A stretch of 64,000 nt of DNA from Hybos culiciformis (Eukaryota; Arthropoda; Insecta; Diptera; Hybotidae): contig OZ023275.1 of the NCBI GenBank assembly GCA_964007475.1, forward strand, positions 38,869,381-38,933,380, in the 5' to 3' direction. A program made the translations under genes and the position numbers. Below the pieces are notes generated by a model, which saw only the letters and a list, made by a program, of their open reading frames with translations, did not search any database and was not told where the DNA came from. Positions 38,801 through 54,100 of the stretch are shown here, piece after piece; the first letter of the stretch is position 1; each line of letters starts with the position of its first letter.

Positions 38801-39159
38801 AATAAAATTATTCGAATTATTTGTAGTTTTTTTTTTTATTACATTTTTATTAAAATATATTCTTAACACGTTCAAAATGTATATAGAGAAAGAAAAGGTG
38901 TATCTTATTATTATTATTATTTTGTTTTATTTTCTTCCTCAACAATATTATTGAATAATTTTTTTTTGTTCCAACTAGGTATTTATTTTATTTTTTTCTT
39001 TATTATATAGTATTAAATATATGAAAAAAGCTAATCAAATCTTACAATTCTATCAAAATTCTAATATATCTTTTTTAAATAAACATTTTAAAAGAGTAAA
39101 AATATTTTTATAAACTTTCCAAGCCTTATGATCTTTCTTATTATCTTCTCTTCAACAAA

Positions 39160-39190
<31 letters not shown>

Positions 39191-42100
39191 CAAAAACATG
39201 AAATATTCTTCAAAACTCACAACCAAAAAATTATATTTAAAATTTCTAAATTATATTTGTTTTATATTCTTTATTTTCGATTTTAAGATTAATAATTATG
39301 TATTTTGATTGTTGTTGCTGTTTTTGAATGTCATACTTTTGAAGAAAAACAATAAGTTTTATTAACATTTATTCGTATTGTAGATAATATTTATTTGCAG
39401 ATAATAATGAAACCTGAAAACAATTATTTATATTCACACTTAAGAAATCTATTGCTTATTTATTATTTGAGAATACTTTTTACTTGAAATTACTGGAAGA
39501 TTTTCGTCCTGGTATCAAGCTTAGCATAAATATAAGGTCAATTATTTTGTTGATGAGGAACGTTTACCAATTTCTCATGCATATATCTTTTGCATAGAAG
39601 CTAAAGAAAATATTACTGGATAAGCTGTAATAAACAAAAAATAAATGGTCTCGATGATGGGGATTATCAATTTATATAATTTTCTATAAATTAGAACATT
39701 CCATATATATCTTCTCTCTTTAACCGTGATTTTATTTATTGATGACGGAACTGTGATGACAGAAATATTTTTTCAGATATATCAAAATTTGTAATTTAAT
39801 TAAATTTTCTAGTTTCAAATATAATAATTAATTAAAAACGCATGAAATAATTGACCAAAAACTTCTTATGGCCGAGACCTTAAAGTGGAAAACACTTTTT
39901 AGTAGCACAATACGAAATTGAAATCAGTGTACAAAGAATTTTGGTACGAGCCATTATTGAATTCTTAAGAATTGTACCAAATTTTTATTTTTGTTTAAAC
40001 ATTTTTAATAGCCATGCAACTTTTATACATAAAATAAAAAAAATTATTATTAAATAATAGAACAGAAAATTATTCTGGTGATGACGAACGTAAAAATTAT
40101 ACTTCTCTTGAAAAAACTAAAAAATAAATAAAAAAGCAATTGAAACTTCTACATGTTTTCCTTCTAAAGGTTTCAAGTGCCTCAGTTATAAAAAAAAAAT
40201 AATAAAATAATAAAAAATAATAATAATAATGTATGAACAAAAAACTCATATAATTTTCAGAAAAAAAAAAAAAACTAAATACAATATAAAATGTAATCGA
40301 ATAAAACCAAGCCCAAAACATAACAAAACTTATAATAAAAAAAAAATTCCTCCAATGCTGCTCCAATATCCCCATATACCGTATATACACAGTGGATAGA
40401 TAATAAAAGTCCAAAATAAAAAATAAATATATATGTAACTAAAATAAACAGAGTTTATGAAATAGTTTTCAATAATAATTTTATATCAAAAAAATTATTT
40501 TAATATGTTGAGTAAAAAAATATAAAACAGTCCCGTTTTCAGCAACTCGATTTAAGATACTTCTATCCAGCAACTTTTTTTTTTTTTTAATATTTCTATA
40601 TTCTATATTCTATCTCTAATCTCTATACCAATATTCATCGAAATTCACTTTCAATTCGTATTCTTGGTCACAATCGAAGGATTAATATTTTTCTCATCCA
40701 ATCGACATCTACTCTTGTACCAATTTTCCTCTAATAGTCTATTCGACATTACATTTTAATATTTTGCATACAAATTTTCTTCAGAATCCATTAAAACTTT
40801 TTAAATAATGTTACTGCAGAGTCCGAACTCGAAGAATGTTATACATTTTATCAACCTTATATAAATCTTCTTATGCGAATCGACATTGTATTGATGCGAT
40901 CGACAGAGTTTTTAAGCATTTTAAAGTGGGCCGGACGGACAGAAAATATAAACATGTAATATTTTGTTCTAGATTTAATTTATAAAAAAAAATTATTATT
41001 CTATACTTTATTTAGAAGAATAAGTACCTAGAATTCATTTTGATCTGTTATGTTTATTTCAATGTTATATAATATATTGGTTAAATCAAATATAATAAGT
41101 TTACTATCTTCTTTTTTTTTTCAAAGTATTAGCTGCACAAAATAAAAATAAAAAACTTGTATTCAATTCATAAGAAAATGTATAAAAATTATGGTTAGGC
41201 ACCATCAGATAAAGGGAAGAGACAAGTTAGAGATCATCAGGTTTATATATATGTATATATATTTTTTTTAAATATAAAGAGAACATTTTTAGCTGCGCGG
41301 TAAGAAAATTGAAGTATAATAAAAAGAATATTATAAAAAAAAAAGTTTTATATAAAAAGTCCATTATAAACTATGAGCAGATTTATTAAAAATCATTAGA
41401 ATAATGTAGATATAATAATTTTGCTTTAATAATGTAATGAAGTTTTACATACGTTATATTATAATGTATTTATATATATATATATAAATATATAAATATA
41501 ATAAACATTTTTAAGTATGTATAATAAGAAAATGATAGATTAGATATATTATATATTTTTGCAGCTGCCTGAGCATTTTATCATTTTCTAAGCTCACCCT
41601 TTTTTTTTTTGTGAATAATGAATTACTATTTTCTAAAACTTGAAAGTCATTTAAGAAAATATACATTTTTAGAGATGTATTTTTGTGGAAAGCAAAGTTA
41701 AGAAAAATTATTAATAAAAATTACTTTAATTTGTAGACATAAAACTATAACTTGTGTCTTTTCTAACTTCTTTTACTTTTTTGATATACGAATAATGTAC
41801 ATGAAAATATTCTGATCTCTTTTTTACAAGAAATTACTTACCATAATAATTTCTATTTAATTTATGTTGTATTTAAAAAAAAATATAAAATTTACTAAAA
41901 AAAAAAACCAGAAATGCAAATTGGAGAGGCGAGTCTTTTGGTCTTTCAGATTATAAACATATCCTAATATCGTAGAACACAAAAAAAAAAAAAGGTCGTT
42001 AAAAAACTGTTGTTAAGGGTTCTCCGCATTCATCATTACATTAAATTTTAAACTAATTGAAGAAATGCAAGAAAATTAGACTTCTGAAATTCCGACAACA

Positions 42101-45100
42101 TCGGCTAAGGGATCTAATTGTAAAATTATGATGAAATAATTCATGTATAATCAAGCAAGCAGTAAGCGTAGTAACGTTACTGTCCTTTCGGTACTATACA
42201 AAGGTATTAAAAGACCACGGTTGTTAAAAAAAAAAAAATCCAAAAATAAATCTTGAAAGGAAAAAATAAATCTTATTTGAAAAAGTAAAAACGAAAATAT
42301 TGTCAGAGAAAATAATCGATTAAATTTTTATAATTTTTCTCATCATAATTTTTGTATAAAAAATTTGTCCAAAATTTTGACAACATTAAAATTCATGCTT
42401 CTCTTTTTCTTTTTGTTAAAGTCACACCGACAATCTAATTAAACTTTAATTTTTCCTTTCAACTTCCTTCCTAAATCAACTTAAATTATATTAACTTGCA
42501 TTTCAAATTTTATAATAATAATAAAAAAAAATATACATATAACTAACAATTTAACAACAATCCGGTACAAGTGTTTCATATAAGTCTCTTCTTTTTTTTT
42601 AATCACCCCAATTTTTATGAATTTTTTTTTTCTGAAATTTAAAAAATCAAAAGAAAAAATATAAATTTGTGACACTGGCTCCACTATTCATTTAAGAGCC
42701 ACCATCCATAGTTACGTGTGTCACATTGTTGTTGTTGTTAAAAATGAGTGAATTTAGTGCACAACACATGTTCGCTTCAAAGCAAATTAAACAGAACAAA
42801 CACCTTTCATAATTTTTTTTATAATTCTCACGATTTTGTCAAGATCTGAGGCAAAAACCTATTTCTTTTTAAAATATCGTAATGACATTTTTTTTGACGG
42901 AAAAAATTTATTACATCACAGTAACTCTTCGCAGAAGGCAAGACCTTTAGTTTTAAGAGTTTCGAAAACACAAAAATAAAAGTTAGTAAAATAATCATTA
43001 AGATATTAAAATTTCATATTTATACCTTAAAATTTTTGATGTAGATGGAATTTGTAACATATAGTAACTTTTGTATAGTTACAAATACCAAAATGTAAAA
43101 GAATATTGAAAATAATCATATTTAAATTCAATGTTAAAATATTTGAAAAAAAAAAAAAGTTGGTAGAGTGTAGTAGTTGTCTGATATTGAAGTGTGTAAT
43201 TTAAAAAACTGATTTTGTATTCTCAAATATATGTTATGTATAATAAAAATTGCAATCCTTTGATTGAAAAATCACAAGAATTTAATAATGACTCATTTTT
43301 GTGAAGAAATCATAATTTTGGGTCAAGAAAATTAAACAAAATTTAATAATGCAAGTAAATTTTCTTTGACTTTGTCAAACAAATTTAACAATATTTACTG
43401 CATCGTCTAAAATTACGACGAAAATCTTTAAAACTTAAGATTGGAGTTTTTTATAAATATTATTTATATTCAATTTTAATTTTCTACTAGTTAGTAAAAT
43501 TATCTTAATTTGAAAATCAGGGTAAATGTGTAATGAAGCTTCATATACAAACATAAAATTAAAAACTAAATAAACGTAGATTTAATTTGAACTGTAGAAA
43601 TTCAAATTTAACATTACAACTGCTATGTTTCACTTTGGATAGAAAACAAAATTTTAATAGGAAACTCTAGTGAGTTTTTATATTTTTGAACTTTCCTCAT
43701 CATTTTTAAATATTAATTGCATTTATAGAATTTGTATTGAAATCAAAAAATCAAATCAAGGCAGGATTTTAATTCTAGGATTATTTGAAGAAATATAATT
43801 GCATAACTTATAGATAAATAGGAATATCTAATTGAAAGAATAAAAATAAAATTTAGACATGTCGAATCAACACAGATTTATAATTCAATTTTTCCATTTT
43901 CCATTATGTGATGGCATTCAGTTGTGCAGTGGTTAGCAGCAATATCACAACATAACTTGAAAAACACAGAAAAAAATTATCAAGAACATAAAACATATAT
44001 CTACGAATACATATGTATAAAAAATAAATAAACTTTCTGTACTCTGTCTTAATGAAGGCCCACAGGGCAAAATCGAGAGCGTTCTTTCCCACGGTCTCAT
44101 ATTTGAGCGAGTGGTTTTTATTTTCTGTATAAATAAACATATACATTATTTTCTTTTACTTTAAATGCTTGCACACAATGAGAGTGCATATTTCATCTTA
44201 TTATTGTAAGAGGAAAAGAGTGCCACGCCAAACCGGCTTTATTAAGTGCAAATACAGAGAAAATATAACCCAATCCAATACAATACACATGAAAAAACAT
44301 AAGTAAGTATATACCTTTTAATTTTTTTGTTTGCATACGATATGCTCAGATCATAATAAAAAAAAAAATAAATAAAGAAAACCAAAACATAAAATGCACT
44401 CAAAATATTTAAAGAAAAATAGCATAAACTTTTTTTTTAGAAAAAATACATATTGATAATGTTGAAAATGTGTTGTACAAAGTGTTTAATAAATTTTTTT
44501 TACGTTCCTTAATTGATTAACATGTATTGTGCATTGCCTTTTGTGCCTACTACCTATTATTGAAAAAAAATAATGACAATTTTTTATTGGATAAAGTAAG
44601 AGGAGTTCTGAGTACCAAAAGGTTCAGTGTAGACCATCTCCGTGAGGATTAATCTTAAGATTAAATTTAGATGTAAAAACTTCTTTTGACTAAACATCCT
44701 ATTCATGTTCCTTAATGGTATTATTCAATAGATGATAATAATTGTTAATAATTGTTATTGTTTGTTGATTTAGGTAAAATGTTTTTAATCATCAACACTC
44801 TGTAAGTTAATTTCTATTTAGTAGTCTGGTTTCTTGTAGAAATAAATAACCAAGACTTTTTTGGTTTCTTATGTTGTATGTTTATTTCTAAAAGTCTCCT
44901 CTACACTTTGCATGTTTTAAAAAATAAGAAGACGTAGTAAAGTTACTTGCGCATTTAAGAACTGAAATACGACATATTAAACTATTATTCTTCTTTCTTC
45001 CTTATTTATAAAAATACGAATCTTCCGAATAGTGCAAATTAAAACCTAAAAATACAGAATTATAAGGTTACACTGTTACAGTTTCATAATTTTACACAAA

Positions 45101-48100
45101 AAAATTTTGTGGATATAATATAATCGGAAAACTAGCGAATAAGCAGCTTTACATCTTGAAACAAGAAGATACAATTATATTAGTATTGATTTAATTTTTA
45201 TTGCAACATTATGTATTCTTAATTAAAATTTTAATTGTAATTATAGAAATTGGTATTTGAAATAAAATTATTACAAATTAAAAAATTACAATGCTAATAT
45301 AAAACTAACTTTTTTTTTGCTTTAATAATAATGATGAAAAACATAAGAAAACAAAAATAAAAGAACTGAGAACATAAAAGAAGTAATTATATATTAGAAT
45401 TACTTGTCCTGTAAAATTTTTCCATATAGATATCTTTAAGTGAAATTTTTTAAAAACCTTTTAATATTTTTTTTTTCCTTATTACAAAAATATCTGAGAA
45501 AAGAATAAAGAATTATTTGAAAGTTTGTTGTAGGTAGAATGTAGATGAATCAGGTTTATTTGTAAAAAAAAAAAAAATATATATATTTTTTTGCTTTTAT
45601 TTTTTAACTTTTAAAAGTTGTAAATCCCAGAAGCAGAGCTAATAAAGACCAGTTGCACTAAGATATTTGTTCAATTGGAAATAATAATGCTGAATATATA
45701 TTTTTTGTTGTATTTTTTTTTTGTACTTAGAAAATAAGAATGCAGTTAATATTATTGGTTTACATTTATATAAGTAGTAAGTTTTATGCTAGGTATATAC
45801 AAAAAAAAAAAATTCCTTGAAATAGAGCACATTTAGTCTGTACGAATTGCATTTACTAAATTGGTGGACATAAGGTAATTTTTGAATACGAAATTTATGA
45901 AATGAAGAGAGGATAATAAAATTATGTCCTACAAAATTAATATCCATTCTGTATACGATTACCAAGTGGAGTGGTAACGTTCCTAATTTGTCTCTAAAGC
46001 CTTTAAAAATAATAGATTTTTGTTGCTTAATCGTCTAATATTTATTAAGTCTACAGAAAAAAAAATAATGAAGATTAGCTGCTACTTGAAAATTAATAGT
46101 CAAAATCATATTTAAATCATTATCTAGTTTTTAAAATCTCATTACAAAACATAACGATCCAAATTTATCTAAATTTAATCAGGGTAGTAACATTTTATGC
46201 TCTTCATTATTATCATTAAAATTGATCAACAAAGTATTATAAATTATAAAAAAAAAAATCAATTATTTAACAATATTTTCCTTATGGTGAGTATGTTGTA
46301 TTATCAAAAGTGTTGATTTTAAATAAATCTTAATGAATTATTAGATAAACATCATTAATGACTTTTAAATAGTATTTTGCAAAAAAAAGCATTTATCTAA
46401 AAATTAGAGAAGAAGAATATCAATTAATTTTACTTAAAAAATTTAATCTTATTTTTATAAAGCAATTAATGTATAAATATATTAATGATATTACTTTTTA
46501 AGGTCTTTCTTCATGATATAAAATGTTTGGTTCCCATAAATATATTTTTCTTTTACACAAAAACCTGATTAATTTCATAATCAACTAAACTAAGTAAGTC
46601 TCAATGAAATTTAGTTACTTATTGACAATAAGAAAAACTTTTTAAAAGATAATCCAAGGGCTTTTTTTTATATATTAAGTTTTACTTTTTTTTTCCAATT
46701 TCTAAAATAATGTTCGATGCAGAACTAATGAATTAAAAATGTTAAATGAAAAGGCACATTAAAAACTTTGCTCATTAATGCAATTGAGATTAATTCACAG
46801 TAGAAAACATTAATTCGAACCTCTGCCATGTAACTAATAAAATTATTATATCATATTTCGATAAATATTCAGTAAATTTGGAGAATAAAACTATCGAAAC
46901 CTCAAAGTCGACTGCAACAATATCATTTTGATTTCACTAATTTCTCAATATTACAATGTAAATTGATATTTATTAATATTAAGTGACGATGACATAGCCC
47001 TTATATTAAAAAAAAAAATTATATTAACCTTTTATGGCTTTTTTTTTATCATGAGTTTCTGATATTACATACATACTTCACAGTCTTTAAACTATGAAGT
47101 TTCACTGATTCATGCCGTAAAAAAATTAGATGCTGTTATTTTTGTTATTTGCCATGATGTGATCTTAAAATCTTTATAATAATAAAATTAAAAAGAAATA
47201 ATAAAATAATATAAACAAAACCACAGAAGAAATAAAAAAAAATGTTTTTATTCCATAAAAAACCCTCTTCATTGAAATTTTATAAGGTAAAAAATTGTTT
47301 CATGCTAAAATGTAGAGCTTAAAAAGATGAAATCTATGTATCATACATTCATATATGAATTATTATCACAGAAACATTTATTGAATAACAAAATTAATGA
47401 AACAAAATATGTTCAGAAATAAAAAATATTATATAGAATTTGTATCTCTACATAAATATGTATGTATATATAATGTATTATATACATTATGCACATATGG
47501 ATGTTTATAATACCTGTGTAGCAAAAAAAAAAAAGCCACCAATCTAATAAGTGTTACAGGGTGATTAATTAAAATTTTATTACAAAAAGAAAATTTAATT
47601 AACATTTAGATAACTATTAGTATTAAATATAACTTAAAAAAAAAAAAACTTTTGAATTAACATTTGTTTTAAACCAAAAATAATAAAATGAATATTAATT
47701 CGAATGCAAATAATCCTAAACAAAAATAATAGTTCCTAAATTGTCTTTTAGATGAAATAAATTTGGAGGGTTTAGTTTTTTTAGCTTTAATCATTGATTA
47801 AGAATACTAAAAAGATTGTTAGTTTCAAACACCTTTTTCAGAGCAGAGATAAAACTTATAAATTTACACAATTTTATAGAATGAACAAATATATGGATAT
47901 TATTTTGAACTAACAAGTGTGCCAATTATTATTTACACTTTATATTTTTTTAACTGTCAAATACTAAATATTTGAATGAATTTCGCAAAGGTAGCCTTAA
48001 AACTTAATTTGAATTTGCATTGTGAATAACATATAATAAAGTAATAGTATTTTAAAGTAATGTTTTGAAAAAAAAAAAGTTACCAGTAGCTAAATTTCCT

Positions 48101-51100
48101 TAAAAGTTTTATATATTTTAAATTCCCAATTAATTTTTTTTTTTATTTATATCTATGTAGACTGTATAATTTCAACATAAATTTATTTATTTTGAAGTAT
48201 TAATATTATAAATGCTCTGTAAATTAAGAAAAAAAAAACAAACGTCCGCAACACTGCAGATTTTATATTAAAGAGATGGACGTATTTTAAAGATTAAAAA
48301 AATAAATAAATTAGTTAAGCTTTATATGAGAAATTTAATAAAAAAAAAAAAAAAAAAAGACATAAAAATTAAAAAGTAATAGCAATAAACCTAAATTTGA
48401 TGCATTTACTTTCCAAGAAATTTATAGTTTAAAACTAGTTTTCTTTTTTCATTAATCTAAGACAAGGTGCTACCAACTACCAACATAATATTACTTTAAA
48501 AAAAAAGTTAATTAAACAACTTAAGATAGTTGTTAACTGTAGAGCTTATAAAATCCAAAGATTTTTTTATTATTCAAATTATTCAATATACACATAAAAA
48601 AAAAATTTACATACATTATACTCTTTGATGGAAAGTTAGAAAATAAATGAAAATTTTTCAAATAAGTATGTACTAGTCAGCTCGTTTCGTAGTAAAAAAT
48701 TTTTTAGTGGTACTTACTTAATAAAATTCGCAAGTAGTTAAATTTAGTTCCGTATCCACCTAATTATTTTTTTACAATTTCAATTAAACTTGATTACATG
48801 ATATTGTCACTGAAGAATTTAAATAATATTGTATCAACTATTAGAATTTATGTCGCATCTTACTCGCATTTCATATATATGTAAGCATTTTGCACTTTTT
48901 ACAATGCATTAAAAATTTTCAGAAATTAATTGAAATAAATGTGGAAAAACACATCATCGTTTTATTTAACTTCATTCAATTTAAAACTTTAACTTCAAAG
49001 GGAGTTCTAATTACTTTTCTAGCTTTTGCTCTCGCCACGATTTTTTTCATGAAAAATGTGCATACTACATGTTTCATAGAGAAGTTTGACAAACATTTTT
49101 AATTATAATTTGATTTATATCATTAAAGACTTCATTGTTTATCAAAATGAATAATTACTCAACATAAGTGCGCTTTTTTACACAAATAGTAAAATCAAAA
49201 TTAATTAGTTAAATTATTGTGTTGAACATAATTTTTTATTTTTCTAACATAAAATATATATTTTTTTTGTGGGTTTACGGTTCTCTGTTATTTTTCGGAA
49301 AGTTTTTATATTAGTTTTCTGAAAACAAATTAATTTTTGTACCAATTAGGCAATAAACTAATAAAACAAAAACTTTATAGCCTTTTAAAACATAATTTGC
49401 ATAAAAAAGCTAATGTATTATGTAAAGAAAAAAAAACTTCACTGCCGGCTGGTTTGAACAACAAAAAAAAATTATAATTCTTAATGTTGTTATGCTTTGT
49501 GTGCTCAAATTGTGTGTTTATAAAATTTCAGAAATAATGTGATGAGACAATAAATATATTTAATAGTTTTTGAATTATCCTTATGAAGTCTCAGCATTTG
49601 AATATAATCATTATTTTGATTTCTTTTTAAGAATAATAATCTGACATTAAGTTTTGCTATAAAATATGTAATATTTATAATTGGTAATGATAATTGATTT
49701 TTTTTAGACTAGGCTAATCCGAAACTACAAAAAAAAATTAACACTACAATAGTAAACAAACTACAAAATTTATCTATTATTATTATTTATCTAAGAAACA
49801 TTATCACAAAAGAAGACAAAAAACTTAATATTAAAAAATCAGAATTTGTCAAAATGATGATTCGTTTTCACAATTATTTACAATCTACACTCCAGTCTAT
49901 ACTATTAAAATTGTAATTGTTTGACTGCCTCTCAGATATAAAAATCATGTAGCTTTTTGTGAACTCACTTCATTTTAATGAAAATGTACAAAAAATTATT
50001 TGAAATAATACAAAATAAGTTTTGATGTAAATCAAAAATTCACTTCATGTTAATATAGTTTTCGTTTAATAAATTCAAAAATTCATTTAAATTCTTAGTA
50101 ACATTTTGAGATAAATCTTCAAATACAATTCAATTCAATTTTACATTTTGAAGTATAAGTATCTACAATGTATATAAAATTGTTAACGAATAAATCAAAA
50201 TTGCTTGCATTTTTTTTAAACATTATCAGAAATAAGTATTACATAAAAGCAATAATCGAACAAATTTTATTATTGAGAAATAGCCTTTAGGTAATTTTTG
50301 GCAAAATAAAATATATGAATGTACATATATATATAGTGACTATGAGCAAAGCACACCAACTGAATATTTTCAAAAACCAAAGACAAAAAATTGAAAGATA
50401 CTTTTTTTAATAAATAGATATAATTGTTAAAAAAAAAAATAATAAAAAAAAATAAAATAGATTTCATGACCTCCTTAGGGCGTAACTAAACCACAATCTC
50501 AAGCAAAATCATCATTATTATTATTATTATTATTATTGTGGTAATATACATACACATGAATGTATATATATATATATATATAAAAATTTTGGTCATTTTC
50601 AATTTTGTTAAAAAGTAAATCTATTGCGATTGAAATCAAATAGTTGGGAATCAATTGTTTCGTTTTTTTGTAAGTAAATAAGAAATATTAAAAGTTTGTT
50701 AAGTACTTTAGTTTTAAATATTATTTATGAACAATTAAATATTATTGACAAAAAGATGTGTAAGGATAAATTATTATGTAAGTGAATATATTGCAAAAGA
50801 AATTTGATTTAGAATTTAAGTTCAAAAATAAATATTAATTTGGAATTGCTTGAACCAAATATTTTATAATTAAATTTTTTAAGTTCTACAAATTGCTGTC
50901 TCTGTATTTCAATTAACCTTCAACCCTTTTACAAACAAGCAATATTACAATGAGATCCCATTCAAATAAAGTATAACTCTGAGTTTGAACAAAAAGAAAA
51001 ATTTACACAAATATCGATATTGATGATACAAAATACATATGTAGGTACTTGGAAATTAATTTTTCCATTTTTAAAAAAAAAATCATGAAAAAATAATTCA

Positions 51101-54100
51101 CGTACTTTTTGTGCTTTGTGTTTTTTTTTTTTTTGTATCAATATACAATTTATCAAACATTACTACAAGAACTAAATAAAAGAAAATTAATAATAAAAGT
51201 GATGGTGGAAAAAATTTAAACCACAAAAACTTATATAAAATGTATAGTCTAATTTTATTCAATTTTTAGGAATAAAATAAATCTTGAACTCTCAAAATTT
51301 AAAACATTTTTGTTAACCCGAAAAATTTAACATTTACCTCTTAAAGACCTAAAACATGCAACATTTTTTTTAATTAAGTTGTGAACATCAAAATTTTCAA
51401 TGCTCAGTTGATGTATTAAAGTCTAGATTAGGAGACTATTGTGTTTGCAATTTAAATTAATCAAGCAAATTAGCAATTTAAAAAATATTAACCAGTTTGT
51501 GACGTTTATAATTTCCCCAATTAAATTCACACACTTAATAAAATATATAAATCCACTTCCTGCTAGATTTATAAGCTTACTTCATTTAAAAAAAAATTTT
51601 TGAAAAACGAAATATAAATTTAAAGTTCGTGTTTCCAGTCTTTTGTTTTATTTGAATAAAGGTGACAATCAGTAGTTAAATCATTTAGATTAAGAATATG
51701 AAAATTGAATACTGTCAGCATTACAAAATGCAGTATGCCTTTTTTAAACTTACTACCGAAAGAAAAGAATATATTTCGTTTGGTTTCTTTACACCTAACA
51801 ATAAATTTACAAATAGACGTGAAGATATTCGAAGTTTAGAATCTATAAAAAAAATTCACAAAATTCAAAAATCGAACAAATTGTTCCATGATATCAATCT
51901 TTTTAAACCAAATATATAATGTATTAATAATTTAACATCATTTCAAAAAAAAAAAAAAAATTATATACTTTTTCTTGTAGCCTGCTTTATTTACCATGAT
52001 ATTTAAAGTACGCATTCGTACGAAAAATTAACGGTTTAATATTATTATAGACTATGTTAGTTACGGATTTTAAAATTTCTAAATAATTTGGGAAACAATT
52101 TCTGCCAACAAACGAAATCGTTATTTGTGTTTATTAAATATTTTCAAAGAAAATAGATAATTAATAAATTAAATAAAAAGGTGATAATTTGTCTCTATTC
52201 CTATTAAAAAAAAAAAAAAAAATTTAACGTTTAACAAACGAAGGCGGACAACAACACACTTTTTATTTTTTAGGTGATAATTATATTAACCAAAATTGAA
52301 TTAAAAATCGATGAAGTTAAGATTTATTTCTTGGATGTAAGTTGTATTATAAAATCGATATTACGTTTCAATGACATAAACAACTTGTTCGATACACTGG
52401 TAGAAAATTGTTATAAACTAATGACTGAAGACGGATCTAAATAACATGATTTCGAGATTGATATTTATTCAGTTGGGCGAATTTTTCATATAATACGAAT
52501 ATATATAAATTCAAAAATAAATTTTAACAATAAAATTATAAAATGAATCTACTTACCAGGTGGGCATTTGCATTCATAAGAAAGTCCATTTGATTGACGA
52601 CAAGTTCCACCGTTTAGGCAAGGTGACGGCGAACATGGTATATATTTGGATTCACAGTTTTTGCCTGTATATCCGGGAGGACACATACATCTGAAAAAAA
52701 AAGTTAAAAAATTATGTTTAATACGTTTTCTTGTCTTACTGATTTATAATTTTGATTTGATTTTTTTTTATTTATCAGTGACTCTGAAAGATATAAACTT
52801 GTATTGAATCAAATTTCAGCCTGATGTGAAAATAGAACGCAAACAAAATAAGACAAATTTAAGCGTGAGGTTATACTTTTCAATATAAGCTTACGATCAG
52901 TACTAAAAAAGATTTTCAGGATACGATTTACTAAAATATTCCAATTTGTCACAACATGCTGAAAGACAATCTTTAAAATTAATTCTGTGAAAAAAAAAAA
53001 CTTATTTTCAATAAAAAAAAAAATGTGAAATTCGCTTACAAAAGAGACATTAATAAATATAAAAAAGTTTCTGGAATAATTTTTTGAATACAAAGAACTG
53101 TAATTTTAAAATTTAAAATTGAATAAGAAAAATAAAAAGTTCAAAAAAGAATTAAGATTACAAAATAAAATCATGTTTTTTTTATGTTAAAATTTTTCTT
53201 TACATAGTATACATAATATTATTTTAATTTTTAATGCGCTGTGAAAAGTGCCAATTACCTGCAACTAAAACTCATGTATATTAGGAAAACAAACATTAAC
53301 AACAAAACAAAAACAAAATTCAAGTGATAAAATATATATTACAATAAATTTTTGATGTCATTCAAAAAATTATTTTATGCTAATTTAAAGGGACCACTCG
53401 AAAATGAATAAACTCAATTTCATATAAATTTAATAAATTTAATAAATTTCTTTGTTAAAAATAATTTAAATTAAAAAAAAAAATAATTAAATTTATAATA
53501 AGGGAAAACTTTAAATTCACAGTGTTGAAATCATTAATGAAACTCTTATTTGCGTTTATCATAGCAATGAAACTACGTAAAGAAATGTATATACATATAT
53601 ATAGAGAAATATGTATATATTGTACCAAATGAATAATCTAAATAACTTGTCTGACCTATTTCATGCCGATGAGAAATTGCCTATCTTAATATTTATTTAT
53701 TAATTTCAAAATTCAATACATAATTAAGCCGGGGCCCATAATTACAGAATGTAAAACAAGTTTAAAATAATTATAATTATATTTACAATATAGATAAAAA
53801 ATAACGTTTTTGAAAAAGCAACTAATTGCTAAAATTTACTAAACCAGAAAAATAAGAATCTAAATGGCAACCCATTTTCGAAAGCATTACCATTACCACA
53901 ATATTTATATAAATTATGCATAAATTATCCGTTTGGTATTGTATAGCTTGAATTAGTATTGTTTAGTTTGAAAGTGACCCTAGCACCTAATTTAAAATGT
54001 AATTTGTTATCTCAATTGTTTTTATACGTAACGATTAACTATTGTATAGATTTCAAAATGAATAGTTTAATTTTATAAGATTTTATTATTTTTATACAAC

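Larger units (their letters stand above)
37281..52556 (-). other. N: Notch intron within EGF6 (15.3 kb)
   Basis: The longest intron fully in the window. It is A+T-rich, with many homopolymers and microsatellites. No nested gene is convincing on either strand; open frames of up to about 105 codons lack family resemblance. Islands of higher G+C at 38100-38290 and 44030-44110 are candidate regulatory or repeat-derived segments. Confidence 0.75.

Noticed and set aside
43904..44146. 80-codon - strand frame and a tRNA-like CAGTGGTTAGC motif near 43926
   Set aside because: The motif resembles an A box, but I found no B box or cloverleaf partner, and the frame has no family match.
51698..51919. 73-codon + strand frame in the Notch intron
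   Set aside because: Lys/Ile/Phe-rich, as expected from this base composition, with no recognisable motif.
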